A stretch of 64,000 bases of DNA from Seleniibacterium sp963677135 (lineage in GTDB: Bacteria; Desulfobacterota; Desulfuromonadia; Desulfuromonadales; Geopsychrobacteraceae): NCBI GenBank assembly GCA_963677135.2, contig CAXXLS010000005.1:62001-126000 (forward strand), read 5' to 3'. Shown here one piece after another: positions 16,190 through 25,273 of the stretch; position 1 is the stretch's first letter, and each line of letters begins with the position of its first letter. The position numbers and the translations under genes are program-made. The notes under the pieces are model-generated. The model was not told where the DNA came from, made no database searches, and saw only the letters and a list, made by a program, of their open reading frames with translations.

Positions 16190-18349
16190 ATGAAATCACT
16201 TTCGTTACGCCTTCGCATTCTGCTCCCGCTGATCAGTGTTCTGATTATCGGGATGGCCGTTTCAGCCATTCTGTCCTCCCGGGCGACCTCCAGCAGTATT
16301 CACGAGCTTGTCGACATCCAGATGGCCGGGGTCGCCGACAATCTTACAACCCAGATTTCATCGTGGATCACCGACCTGAATGCCGATCTTCAGACCCAGA
16401 GCGAAACCGAAATCTACAGCGATATCCTGCTCAATCAGGGCTTCGGAAATTCCGAATATCTTGTTGAAAAAGCCAATGCCGCGTTAAAAGCATTCCAGGA
16501 ACGTTACGACGTCTACGACTCGGTCAGCCTCTTGAGTGAGAAAGGACTGGTCCTCGCCTCCTCCGACCCGAAACGCGTCGGCAAGCTGAATTTCAGTGAT
16601 CGCCCCTATTTCCCCAAAGCCATGAAGGGCGAATCTGTCATCAGCAATGTCATGAAAAGCCGGGTGTCCGGCGAACCGATCTTTGTTATCGCAAAACCGA
16701 TCACTGTTCTTGACGAAATCGGCGGCGTTTTCACCGCCGCGATCCGGCTGAAAAGCTTCAGCGACAAATATATCTCTTCCATAAAAATCGGCGAAGAGGG
16801 CCATGCCTTTATGACCGACAGTCATGGCGTTGCTCTTGCCCATCCAAACCCGGAAGCCATCCTCACGTTGAAAATCAGCGATTATGACTGGGGCAAAGAC
16901 ATCATATCCCGGCAGAACGGCACGTCTGTCTACACCTTTGAGGACATTGAAAAAATGGTGGTATTCAGAACCGAGCCCACCACGGGCTGGGTTGTTGTCG
17001 CCGGCGCGGCAACCGACGATATTTTCAGCTCCGTCAACCACCTGATCACCAATAATGCCGTGACCGGCGTCATTATTGTCCTGGCCCTCATCCTGGTGAC
17101 GGTCCTGATCATACGCCCCATCATAGCGGCCCTGAACAAAGGGGTCGCCTTCGCTCAGGAGATTCAGGCCGGCGACCTGTCCGGGCGCCTGCGTCTGACC
17201 AGGGGGGATGAAATCGGCCAGCTCGCCAACGCCCTCGACAGCATGGCCGACAGCCTCCAGCAGCGGGCCGAACTCGCCGAGGCCATTGCCGACGGCGACC
17301 TCACCCGCGACGTCACCCTGACTTCCGACAAGGATGTCCTCGGCCGCGCCCTGCGCAACATGACCGACAAGCTCAACGACATCATCAGCCAGGTCAACGC
17401 CGCCAGCGAGCAGATCGATTCCGGCGCCGGACAGGTCTCCGACAGCGCCCAGGACCTCTCCCAGGGCGCCACCCAGCAGGCCGCCGCCATCGAGGAGATC
17501 GGCGCCAGCCTCAGCGAGCTCTCGGGCCGCACCCAGGAGAACGCCGACAATGCCCAGACCGCCAACCAGCTCGCCATCACCGCCCGCGACGCCGCCCACG
17601 GCGGCAGCAGCCAGATGCAGGAGATGGTGGCCGCCATGCAGGACATCAACGAGTCGGGGCAGAATATCAGCAAGATCATCAAGACCATCGACGAGATCGC
17701 CTTCCAGACCAACCTGCTGGCCCTGAACGCCGCCGTCGAGGCGGCCCGGGCCGGGCAGCACGGCAAGGGCTTCGCGGTGGTCGCCGAGGAGGTCCGCAAC
17801 CTGGCCGCGCGCAGCGCCAAGGCGGCCCGGGAGACGGCCGAGCTCATCGAAGGCACGGTCAAGAAGGGGGAGAACGGGACCGAGATCGCCAATCGCACGG
17901 CGGCGGCCCTGGAAGAGATCGTCGCCGGCATCGGCAAGACCGCGGACCTGGTGGGGGAGATCGCCGCATCCTCGCGGGAGCAGGCCGACGGCATCAACCA
18001 GGTGAACGACGGCATCAGCCAGATCGACCAGGTGACCCAGCGCAACACGGCGGGCGCCGAGGAAGGCGCGGCGGCGGCGGAAGAGCTGTCGAGCCAGTCG
18101 GCCTACATGCGCCAGGTCCTCGCCCAGTTCAGGCTGCGCGGCCAAAAGCAGAGCCAGCTTGCCATGCCTTCCGCACCGGCACCCTCCAAACCACTGGCAG
18201 CCCCTTCTGCCACCCCTCAAAAATCCGTGGTGAAGGCGGCGGAAAAGCCGGCAGCCCCCCGCCCGAAGACATCCGGTGGCTGGGACTCGCTGAACAAACC
18301 GGAGAAACCGGTCATCGCCCTGGATGACGACGAGTTCGGTAAATACTGA
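16190..18349 (+). CDS. methyl-accepting chemotaxis protein 2 (dCache-type sensor)
   Basis: Second tandem chemoreceptor, 719 residues, built like the first: membrane helix, periplasmic Cache sensor (YDVYDSVSLLSEKGLVLASS, then RPYFPKAMKGE), second helix near 290-310, HAMP, and a methyl-accepting signalling domain. The sensor differs at many positions from MCP1, so the ligand probably differs. From about 17138 to the stop the DNA is almost the same as MCP1, including the proline/alanine-rich tail linker and the DDDEFGKY end. ATG at 16190 (CGAGGA site) is preferred over the longer frame from 16157. It has its own upstream promoter candidate. Confidence 0.95.
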   Translation: MKSLSLRLRILLPLISVLIIGMAVSAILSSRATSSSIHELVDIQMAGVADNLTTQISSWITDLNADLQTQSETEIYSDILLNQGFGNSEYLVEKANAALKAFQERYDVYDSVSLLSEKGLVLASSDPKRVGKLNFSDRPYFPKAMKGESVISNVMKSRVSGEPIFVIAKPITVLDEIGGVFTAAIRLKSFSDKYISSIKIGEEGHAFMTDSHGVALAHPNPEAILTLKISDYDWGKDIISRQNGTSVYTFEDIEKMVVFRTEPTTGWVVVAGAATDDIFSSVNHLITNNAVTGVIIVLALILVTVLIIRPIIAALNKGVAFAQEIQAGDLSGRLRLTRGDEIGQLANALDSMADSLQQRAELAEAIADGDLTRDVTLTSDKDVLGRALRNMTDKLNDIISQVNAASEQIDSGAGQVSDSAQDLSQGATQQAAAIEEIGASLSELSGRTQENADNAQTANQLAITARDAAHGGSSQMQEMVAAMQDINESGQNISKIIKTIDEIAFQTNLLALNAAVEAARAGQHGKGFAVVAEEVRNLAARSAKAARETAELIEGTVKKGENGTEIANRTAAALEEIVAGIGKTADLVGEIAASSREQADGINQVNDGISQIDQVTQRNTAGAEEGAAAAEELSSQSAYMRQVLAQFRLRGQKQSQLAMPSAPAPSKPLAAPSATPQKSVVKAAEKPAAPRPKTSGGWDSLNKPEKPVIALDDDEFGKY

Positions 18350-18360
18350 TCATCAACAAT

Positions 18361-18400
18361 GCAGCCACTGAAGGGAAGGTCCGATATCTTCAGTGGCTGC
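18361..18400 (+). terminator. hairpin after second chemoreceptor
   Basis: GCAGCCACTGAAG (18361-18373) pairs perfectly with CTTCAGTGGCTGC (18388-18400), 13 bp, starting 12 bases after the stop. No T-run follows. Confidence 0.55.
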
Positions 18401-18461
18401 AAACCTTCCGTCATGTCCTGCAACCCGCGATTTTTTCGTTCATTTCCCCTCTCAAAGGGCT

Positions 18462-18493
18462 GCAAGAAATATTGCTTCCGCAAGATATCTTGC
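18462..18493 (+). promoter_or_regulatory. tandem palindromic sites, candidate enhancer (UAS)
   Basis: Two 14-base palindromic sites lie 18 bases apart start to start: GCAAGAAATATTGC (18462-18475) and the perfect palindrome GCAAGATATCTTGC (18480-18493). A degenerate third, GCAAGAATCCTGC, is at 18549-18561. They lie about 150-180 bases upstream of a sigma-54-type promoter, the classic place for an enhancer-binding protein. The regulator is not in the window. The remaining 367-base gap has no ORF. Confidence 0.6.
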
Positions 18494-18639
18494 AAATCAG
18501 CCTTTCTTCAATATTTTCTGGAAGTTAATGTTTCATCGACGGGTGCCTGCAAGAATCCTGCAGATCATCTTCCGCCCCCGCCTGCCAATTAACAGATCCT
18601 AACAGACTGAAATTGTAACAGATCGCCTTTTTTAAAACC

Positions 18640-18655
18640 TGGCACATTACATGCT
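18640..18655 (+). promoter_or_regulatory. sigma-54 (-24/-12) promoter of third chemoreceptor
   Basis: TGGCACATTACATGCT has GG at 18641-18642 and GC at 18653-18654 separated by exactly ten bases, with the TGGCAC -24 element intact. The ATG of MCP3 is about 60 bases downstream. Three TAACAGA words precede it (between 18591 and 18622). Confidence 0.65.
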
Positions 18656-18716
18656 CCTAATCTGACAAATTTTAACAGCGCTATCAGAAAACGTCCTAAA
18701 AGGAGCACACCCGTTC

Positions 18717-20816
18717 ATGAAAACACTCTCGTTACGCTATCGCATCCTGCTGCCGATCATCGGCCTGATCCTGATCGGCATGCTCATTTCCGGGTTTCTA
18801 TCCAATGCGGCAACCTCGGACATCATCCACCAGAACATCACCCATCAGATCGAAACCACAACCCAAAGACTTTCGTCTCAGATCGGTGCCTGGATTCAGG
18901 ATCTTCAGGCCGATCTCCGTGTTCAGAGTCGCCAGGAGATTTTCACCAATCTGGCCATTCAGGACCGGCCTGAACAGGCTCAGACCCAGGCGACCTGTCA
19001 ATATATGAAGGATTTCATCGATCAGTATTCCGTCTATGCCTCCCTCGGCATGACCGACACTAACGGCATCGTCATTGCTCATTCCAACTCCAAGGTGGTC
19101 GGTCTCGATTTGTCATCCCGCGGCTATTACCAGAAAGCCATGCAGGGGCAGGCGAGCATCACTGACGTTCTGAAAAGCAAGGTCTCCGGAAACCCGGTTT
19201 TTAACCTTGCCGAGCCGTTAAAGCATAATGGCAAGGTGGTCGGCGTTCTCTACTCGTCCATCGAGCTCTCGAAGTTTTCCGATGAATTCATCGTTCCGGT
19301 GAAGATCGGTAACAAAGGCTACGGGTACATGACCGATAAAGCCGGCATCGTTTCCGCCCACCCCGACCAGGAACAAATCCTGAAAACGGATATCAGCCAA
19401 TTCGACTGGGGGAAAAAGATTCTGGCTCAAAAGAACGGCATCATGACCTACCAATGGCAGGGGGAAGAGAAGCTCATCGCGTTCCGAACCGAGCCACTGA
19501 CCGGCTGGATCGTTGCCGCCGGTGCTGCCCAAAGTGATATTTTCAGTGAATTGAACCAACTGACCCTGCATAATGCCATCATCAACAGCGTGATCGTCCT
19601 CGCCCTGATCGCCGTCATTATCCTGCTGATCCGCCCGGTCACGGCAGCCCTGAACAAAGGGGTCGCCTTCGCTCGGGAGATCCAGGCCGGCGACCTGTCC
19701 GGGCGCCTGCGTCTGACCAGGGGGGATGAAATCGGCCAGCTCGCCAACGCCCTCGACAGCATGGCCGACAGCCTCCAGCAGCGGGCCGAACTCGCCGAGG
19801 CCATTGCCGATGGCGACCTCACCCGCGACGTCACCCTGACTTCCGACAAGGATGTCCTCGGCCGCGCCCTGCGCAACATGACCGACAAGCTCAACGACAT
19901 CATCAGCCAGGTCAACGCCGCCAGCGAGCAGATCGATTCCGGCGCCGGACAGGTTTCCGACAGCGCCCAGGACCTCTCCCAGGGCGCCACCCAGCAGGCC
20001 GCCGCCATCGAGGAGATCGGCGCCAGCCTCAGCGAGCTCTCGGGCCGCACCCAGGAGAACGCCGACAATGCCCAGACCGCCAACCAGCTCGCCATCACCG
20101 CCCGCGACGCCGCCCACAGCGGCAGCAGCCAGATGCAGGAGATGGTGGCCGCCATGCAGGACATCAACGAGTCGGGGCAGAATATCAGCAAGATCATCAA
20201 GACCATCGACGAGATCGCCTTCCAGACCAACCTGCTGGCCCTGAACGCCGCCGTCGAGGCGGCCCGGGCCGGACAGCACGGCAAGGGCTTCGCGGTGGTC
20301 GCCGAGGAGGTCCGCAACCTGGCCGCGCGCAGCGCCAAGGCGGCCCGGGAGACGGCCGAGCTCATCGAAGGCACAGTCAAGAAGGGGGAGAACGGGACCG
20401 AGATCGCCAATCGCACGGCGGCGGCCCTGGAAGAGATCGTCACCGGCATCGGCAAGACCGCGGACCTGGTGGGGGAGATCGCCGCGTCCTCGCGGGAGCA
20501 GGCCGACGGCATCAACCAGGTGAACGACGGCATCAGCCAGATCGACCAGGTGACCCAGCGCAACACGGCGGGCGCCGAGGAAGGCGCGGCGGCGGCGGAA
20601 GAGCTGTCGAGCCAGTCGGCCTACATGCGCCAGATCCTCGCCCAGTTCAGGCTGCGCGGCCAGCAGGCAGCGGCACTGTCGGCCCCTGCCCGCAGACCGG
20701 TTCCAGCACGGGAGCCCAAGGCCGACAAGAAAGTTACCGCCCACGCCAACTGGGGAGAGGCGGCTCAAACATCACCGCAGATCGCGCTTGATGACGAGGA
20801 ATTCGGCAAGTACTGA
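18717..20816 (+). CDS. methyl-accepting chemotaxis protein 3 (dCache-type sensor)
   Basis: Third tandem chemoreceptor, 699 residues. The periplasmic Cache sensor (YSVYASLGMTDTNGIVIAHS, then RGYYQKAMQGQ) is diverged from the other two, whereas HAMP and the signalling domain (about 19658-20650) are about 99% identical to them in DNA. After the LRGQQ position the tail linker is different and shorter, yet the LDDEEFGKY end returns, suggesting a selected C-terminal tether. The ATG at 18717 follows AAAAGGAG. The upstream gap holds a sigma-54-type promoter and paired palindromes, so this copy is probably regulated separately by RpoN. Confidence 0.95.
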   Translation: MKTLSLRYRILLPIIGLILIGMLISGFLSNAATSDIIHQNITHQIETTTQRLSSQIGAWIQDLQADLRVQSRQEIFTNLAIQDRPEQAQTQATCQYMKDFIDQYSVYASLGMTDTNGIVIAHSNSKVVGLDLSSRGYYQKAMQGQASITDVLKSKVSGNPVFNLAEPLKHNGKVVGVLYSSIELSKFSDEFIVPVKIGNKGYGYMTDKAGIVSAHPDQEQILKTDISQFDWGKKILAQKNGIMTYQWQGEEKLIAFRTEPLTGWIVAAGAAQSDIFSELNQLTLHNAIINSVIVLALIAVIILLIRPVTAALNKGVAFAREIQAGDLSGRLRLTRGDEIGQLANALDSMADSLQQRAELAEAIADGDLTRDVTLTSDKDVLGRALRNMTDKLNDIISQVNAASEQIDSGAGQVSDSAQDLSQGATQQAAAIEEIGASLSELSGRTQENADNAQTANQLAITARDAAHSGSSQMQEMVAAMQDINESGQNISKIIKTIDEIAFQTNLLALNAAVEAARAGQHGKGFAVVAEEVRNLAARSAKAARETAELIEGTVKKGENGTEIANRTAAALEEIVTGIGKTADLVGEIAASSREQADGINQVNDGISQIDQVTQRNTAGAEEGAAAAEELSSQSAYMRQILAQFRLRGQQAAALSAPARRPVPAREPKADKKVTAHANWGEAAQTSPQIALDDEEFGKY

Positions 20817-20894
20817 GTCCCTTGGGGATTTATCATAAGACAGAGGGGATGTCTCCGGGGTATCGACAGCGATCCCCGAAACCAGCCCAGAAAA

Positions 20895-20937
20895 AAACAA
20901 GCGGCTGCCTTTATCCGGCAGCCGCTTGTTTTTTTGT
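20895..20937. terminator. bidirectional terminator
   Basis: AAACAAGCGGCTGCC (20895-20909) pairs perfectly over 15 bp with 20917-20931 around a 7-base loop, with T-run on the plus side and A-run on the other. It serves both the MCP array and the convergent RND operon. Confidence 0.9.
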
Positions 20938-20954
20938 AAAGGCGGACTGAGTCT

Positions 20955-23900
20955 TTATAGCTTCACGTTTTTTTCACCGTAAATCAACCAGTACACCACC
21001 GGTATCACGATCAGGGTAAAGGCCGTCGAGGCGAATACCCCGAAAATGATCGACCAGGCCAGACCGGAAAAGATGGGATCGAGAGTAATAATCCAGTTCC
21101 CCAGCAGGGCAGCGCCGGCCGTCAGCAGGATCGGCCGCAAGCGGACAGCGCCGCTTTCGATCAGGGCGTCATGGAGAGGCAGCCCGCGCAGCTGGCCATG
21201 ATGAATAAAATCGATCAGGATGATGGAATTCCGCACCACGATGCCGGCCAGGGCAATCATGCCGATCATTGCCGTCGCGGTAAAGAAAACCGGGGTGTCA
21301 TAACCGCCCACCGGGTTGTTGGCAATCACGTTCAACAGCCAGAAACCCGGCATGATCCCGATCATGGTCAGGGGGATGGCGGCCATGATAATAAGCGGCA
21401 TCACATAGGATCCGGTCTCGATCAAAAGCAGCAGGTAGATCAGCACCATGGCCGCACCGAAGGCGATTCCGAGGTCGCGGAACACGTCGAGAGTGATGTT
21501 CCACTCCCCTTCCCCGCTCCAGACCACCGAGGTGCCGTGGGGCAGCGGGTTGGCGTTGAAGTGGTTCTGCAGGTTGAGAATGGCGTTGACCGGACTCTTG
21601 CCGGCCATTTCCCCGAAAACATAACTGACCCGCCTGAGATTCTTGTGGTAAATGGTCGGCTCCAGCTGCTGCTCGACAAATTTACCGAGTTCCGACAGAT
21701 GAATCAGGTTTCCTTCCGCGCCCCGCAACTGCAGGTTGTTCAAAGCTTCGATGGACGATCGCTTATCAAGGGGCAGCCGCAGCAGAATCGGCAGCGGGTT
21801 GCGTTCGCTGTCGACGTGCAGGGTGCCGACCTGCGCCCCGGACATGGCGATCCGCAGCGTTCTGGCCAGCTCGGCGGTCGTGACCCCGGCCAGGGACAGC
21901 TTGTCGCGGTCGGGGACGAACTGCAGCTGCCGTTGCGGCGCTTCGATGCTGGTATCGACGTCGACGACCTTGTCCTCCTGGGCCATTCGGGCCCGCACCA
22001 GTTCCGCGGCCGCCAGCTGACCAGCGTAATCGACGCCGTCGTCAGCATAAATTTCCGCGGTCAGGGTGGCGATGACCGGCGGGCCGGGGGGCAGTTCGAC
22101 GATCTTCAGCAGGGCGCCGTGGCGGTTGGCGATTGCGGTGAGATCATCGCGCAGGCGCAGGGTGATCTCGTGACTCTGCTGGGCCCGCTCACCCTTGGGC
22201 ACGATGTTGACCCGGATATCGGCAAGGTTGGCCCCCTGGCGCATGTAGTAATGGCGCACCATGCCGTTGAAATCGACGGCACTGGCAGTCCCGACGTAGG
22301 CTTCGAAATCGGTCACCTCATTGACGGTGGCCAGGTAATCCTCCAGGTCACGGACAACAGCATCGGTTTCCTCCAGACTGGCCCCTTCCGGCAGATCGAT
22401 CACCAGCTGGAATTCATTCTTGTTGTCGAAGGGCAGCATCTTCAGGGGCACCAGGTTCAGTGCCGGCATGGCCACCGAAATCAGCAGCAGGACGACCACG
22501 ACCAGCATCAGCAGCCAGGCCAGGCTGCGGTGCTTGATAAAGGGCATCAGCAGCCGACGGTAGACGCGGTAGGTTGTGGTTTTTTCCAGAACGAAGGATT
22601 CCTCCTCGGTCTTGCCGTATTCCCCTTTCAGAACGTGATAGGTCATCCACGGGGTCACCGTAAACGCCACCAGCAGGGACATGACCATGGTCAGCGGCAG
22701 GTTGACCGCCATCGGTCGCATATAGGGCCCCATCATGCCGGTGATGAACAGCATCGGCAGAAAAGACAGGATAACCGCCAGGGTCGCGACAATGACCGGG
22801 GGCCGCACCTCGTCCACCGCCGTCAGGACCGCGTCGCGCGGGGGCTCCTTCTTCATCTTGAAATGGCGGTAGATATTTTCGACATCGACAATGGGATCAT
22901 CCACCAGCAGACCGAGGGCCAGGACCAGAGCGAACAGGGTGACCCGGTTGATGGTGTAACCGAACCAGTAGTTAACCAGCAGGGTGAGAGAATAAATGAT
23001 CGGAATCGATACCGCCACGATGAAGGCCTCGCGCCAGCCCAGGGCGAACAGCACCAGGGCCAGGACGGTGACAATTGCGATCACCAGGTGGGTGATCAGT
23101 TCGTTGACCTTGTGATTGGCCGTTTCCCCGTAATTCCGGGTCACCCGGACCTGGATGTCATCGGGGATGACCTCCCCCTGCAGGGCATGCAGCTTGGCAA
23201 TGACCTCCTCGGCGACACTGACGGCGTTGGTTCCCTTCTGCTTCGATACGGCGATATGCACCGCCTGGTATTCACGCCCGATATCAGCATCCGGCTCGGC
23301 CGGACCGAAGCGCAGCCGGGTGTAGCTGACCGGCTCAGCGATGCCGTCACTGACTTCGGCGACATCGCTCAGATAGACGGGGGCCCCGTCACTGACGGCA
23401 ATGATCAGCCCGGAAACCTCCTCGGCAGAGGTCAGGAAACCACCCCCCCGCACCAGGATCTCACGGTTGTTCTGCTGAAAGCTCCCGGCCGCCAGTTCCA
23501 GGTTGGCACCGTCGAGAGCCCGCTGGACACTGAGAATATCCAGGTGGCGCGCAGCCAGGGCCGCCGGGTCGACCTCGACCTTGATCTGACGCGGCCGGCC
23601 GCCGATAATTTGCGTTTTAGCGGTATCGTCAACCGCCTGAAGCCGGTCGACGGCTTCTTCGGCAACCCGCCGCAGCATATGATCGGACTGGGTTTCCGAA
23701 TACAGGGTCAGATTGACGATCGGAACATCGTCAACCTCGACGGGGCGGATCACCCAGCCGGTCACCCCCGGCGGAACGATGTCGATGTGAGTGGTGATTT
23801 GATTGTGCAGCTTGACCAGCGAGGCGATGCGATCCTCGCCGACATAAAACCGGACCGTGACGATGGCCAGATCGGGTCGTGACATGGAATAGACATATTC

Positions 23901-24155
23901 GACGCCGTCGACCTGCCAGAGCAGCTTTTCGAGCCGCGTCGACACCTGCTTTTCGACCTCGGCGGCACTGGCTCCCGGCATATGGACATAGACATCGGCC
24001 AGCGGCACCACAATCTGCGGCTCTTCCTCACGCGGGGTCAGGGTCAGAGCGGCGATACCGGCCAGAACCGCCAGCAGGATCAGGATGACCGAAAGGTTCC
24101 CGTCCAGAAAGCGATCTACGATCCTGGTTGCGAAGGTGTGTTTTTTTTCACTCAC
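20955..24155 (-). CDS. RND family efflux pump, inner-membrane permease
   Basis: A proton-driven inner-membrane pump of the AcrB superfamily, about 1066 residues, last gene of a TolC-adaptor-pump operon. It has an N-terminal helix (LSVILILLAVLAG), a large periplasmic porter domain, a block of helices with LVDDPIVDVENIYRHFK (motif with the proton-relay Asp region), a second periplasmic domain, and the final helices. The sequence is closer to the heavy-metal/unknown-substrate RND branch that starts TPREEEPQI than to drug-specific AcrB. GTG at 24164 and GTG at 24155 are both possible; the latter has GGAG eight bases upstream and is preferred. The substrate is unknown. Confidence 0.9.
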   Translation of the reverse strand: MSEKKHTFATRIVDRFLDGNLSVILILLAVLAGIAALTLTPREEEPQIVVPLADVYVHMPGASAAEVEKQVSTRLEKLLWQVDGVEYVYSMSRPDLAIVTVRFYVGEDRIASLVKLHNQITTHIDIVPPGVTGWVIRPVEVDDVPIVNLTLYSETQSDHMLRRVAEEAVDRLQAVDDTAKTQIIGGRPRQIKVEVDPAALAARHLDILSVQRALDGANLELAAGSFQQNNREILVRGGGFLTSAEEVSGLIIAVSDGAPVYLSDVAEVSDGIAEPVSYTRLRFGPAEPDADIGREYQAVHIAVSKQKGTNAVSVAEEVIAKLHALQGEVIPDDIQVRVTRNYGETANHKVNELITHLVIAIVTVLALVLFALGWREAFIVAVSIPIIYSLTLLVNYWFGYTINRVTLFALVLALGLLVDDPIVDVENIYRHFKMKKEPPRDAVLTAVDEVRPPVIVATLAVILSFLPMLFITGMMGPYMRPMAVNLPLTMVMSLLVAFTVTPWMTYHVLKGEYGKTEEESFVLEKTTTYRVYRRLLMPFIKHRSLAWLLMLVVVVLLLISVAMPALNLVPLKMLPFDNKNEFQLVIDLPEGASLEETDAVVRDLEDYLATVNEVTDFEAYVGTASAVDFNGMVRHYYMRQGANLADIRVNIVPKGERAQQSHEITLRLRDDLTAIANRHGALLKIVELPPGPPVIATLTAEIYADDGVDYAGQLAAAELVRARMAQEDKVVDVDTSIEAPQRQLQFVPDRDKLSLAGVTTAELARTLRIAMSGAQVGTLHVDSERNPLPILLRLPLDKRSSIEALNNLQLRGAEGNLIHLSELGKFVEQQLEPTIYHKNLRRVSYVFGEMAGKSPVNAILNLQNHFNANPLPHGTSVVWSGEGEWNITLDVFRDLGIAFGAAMVLIYLLLLIETGSYVMPLIIMAAIPLTMIGIMPGFWLLNVIANNPVGGYDTPVFFTATAMIGMIALAGIVVRNSIILIDFIHHGQLRGLPLHDALIESGAVRLRPILLTAGAALLGNWIITLDPIFSGLAWSIIFGVFASTAFTLIVIPVVYWLIYGEKNVKL

Positions 24156-24160
24156 GGCTC

Positions 24161-25258
24161 TCACTCCACGCGCGCGCCGTTGTGGGCGCGGTTGACTTCG
24201 GCACTGACGATGCGATCTCCGACCTCAAGGCCCGAAAGAACTTCGAGACGGTCACCAAAACGACGCCCCAACCGCACCAGCCTGAACTTGAGAACCTGGT
24301 CCTCGACCAGAAAGACCCCGGTCAGCTGCCCGCGTGTCGTGACAGCGCTTTCCGGAATCAGCAGCAGTTCTTCCGAAGGGAGGGTCCTGCGGGCCCGGGC
24401 GAAAATTCCGGTCGGGACGTCCTTGCCGTCCGGCAGTTCGATAATCACATCATAACTGCGACTGGCCGGATCACTCCCCCCCTGGACACGAAGAACCGTG
24501 CCGTCGAGCACCCGCTGCAGAGAAGGCAGTTCCACCTGCATTCCGGTGCCGACCTTGATCTGCCCCAACAGGCGTTCCGGGACCTTGACCCGGGCCTGGC
24601 GCTCCCCTTCACGGTCAATGACCAGCAGCGGGGTCCCCGGCAGCACGGTTGCCCCCTGCTTGATCTGAACACTGACCACCTGCCCGGCAAAGGGGGCGAC
24701 CACCCGGTTGTAACTGTTCTGCTGCACCACGCGGTCCCGTTCCGCCTTGCCGCGTTCGACCTCGGCCTCGGCCGCCGCCAGCTGCTGCCGGGCCATGTTC
24801 AGCTCGGCGCTGACCTGGTCGTATTCCTGGGGAGTGACCGCCTGAGCCTTCAGGAGCTGCTCATAGCGGGTGGCCGTCTGCTGCGCAAGGGTCAGCCGGG
24901 CGCGGGCGGATTCCATCTGCCGGGTCGCCACCTCGATGGCCGCCTCTGTCGCCCTTAACTGCTCCTGGGCGGAGTTGTCGCTGATTTCCAGCAGCAGCTG
25001 GTTGGCTTTGACCTGGTTTCCTTCGCGGACGGCGAGGTTGGTGACTTTGCCGCTGCTGCGGGACACCAGGCGGGCCTGATCGCGGCTCTCCACCGAGCCA
25101 ACAAACTGTTCCGCTCCATACTGCTTGACTGTTTCAACCGTCATCACGGGTAACTGGAGAACCTGCTCGGCGCGACCTTCGGTCCGCCCGGGTGTGATTT
25201 CGTCGCCGCAACCGACCAGGGTCAGTACGATCAGCGGTAAAAGGATTAATCGTTTCAT
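24161..25258 (-). CDS. RND efflux periplasmic adaptor lipoprotein
   Basis: The membrane-fusion protein links the pump to the outer-membrane channel. The 365-residue protein has a lipobox (LTLVGC, Cys17), so it is anchored as a lipoprotein. Next come a lipoyl-like half motif (SSGKVTNLAVREGNQVKANQLLLEI), a long alpha-hairpin (about 95-170), the second lipoyl half (VVAPFAGQVVSVQIKQGATV), and beta-barrel and membrane-proximal domains. It ends 5 bases before the preferred start of the pump gene and follows the TolC-like gene by 15 bases, so the three form one operon. Confidence 0.92.
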   Translation of the reverse strand: MKRLILLPLIVLTLVGCGDEITPGRTEGRAEQVLQLPVMTVETVKQYGAEQFVGSVESRDQARLVSRSSGKVTNLAVREGNQVKANQLLLEISDNSAQEQLRATEAAIEVATRQMESARARLTLAQQTATRYEQLLKAQAVTPQEYDQVSAELNMARQQLAAAEAEVERGKAERDRVVQQNSYNRVVAPFAGQVVSVQIKQGATVLPGTPLLVIDREGERQARVKVPERLLGQIKVGTGMQVELPSLQRVLDGTVLRVQGGSDPASRSYDVIIELPDGKDVPTGIFARARRTLPSEELLLIPESAVTTRGQLTGVFLVEDQVLKFRLVRLGRRFGDRLEVLSGLEVGDRIVSAEVNRAHNGARVE

Positions 25259-25273
25259 GGCATCGCCCCTTCC

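Noticed and set aside
18350..18716. Cyclic di-GMP (GEMM) riboswitch before the third chemoreceptor
   Set aside because: The conserved GEMM core sequences are missing; the palindromes fit protein-binding sites better.
14435..20768. Long minus-strand ORFs opposite all three chemoreceptors (Leu/Gly-rich)
   Set aside because: They repeat because the underlying MCP DNA repeats; they are antisense shadows of the GC-rich signalling domain.
21171..23882. 903-residue plus-strand ORF opposite the RND pump
   Set aside because: Composition is that of an antisense shadow (His/Gln/Asp-rich, no domains) of a clearly coding minus-strand RND gene.
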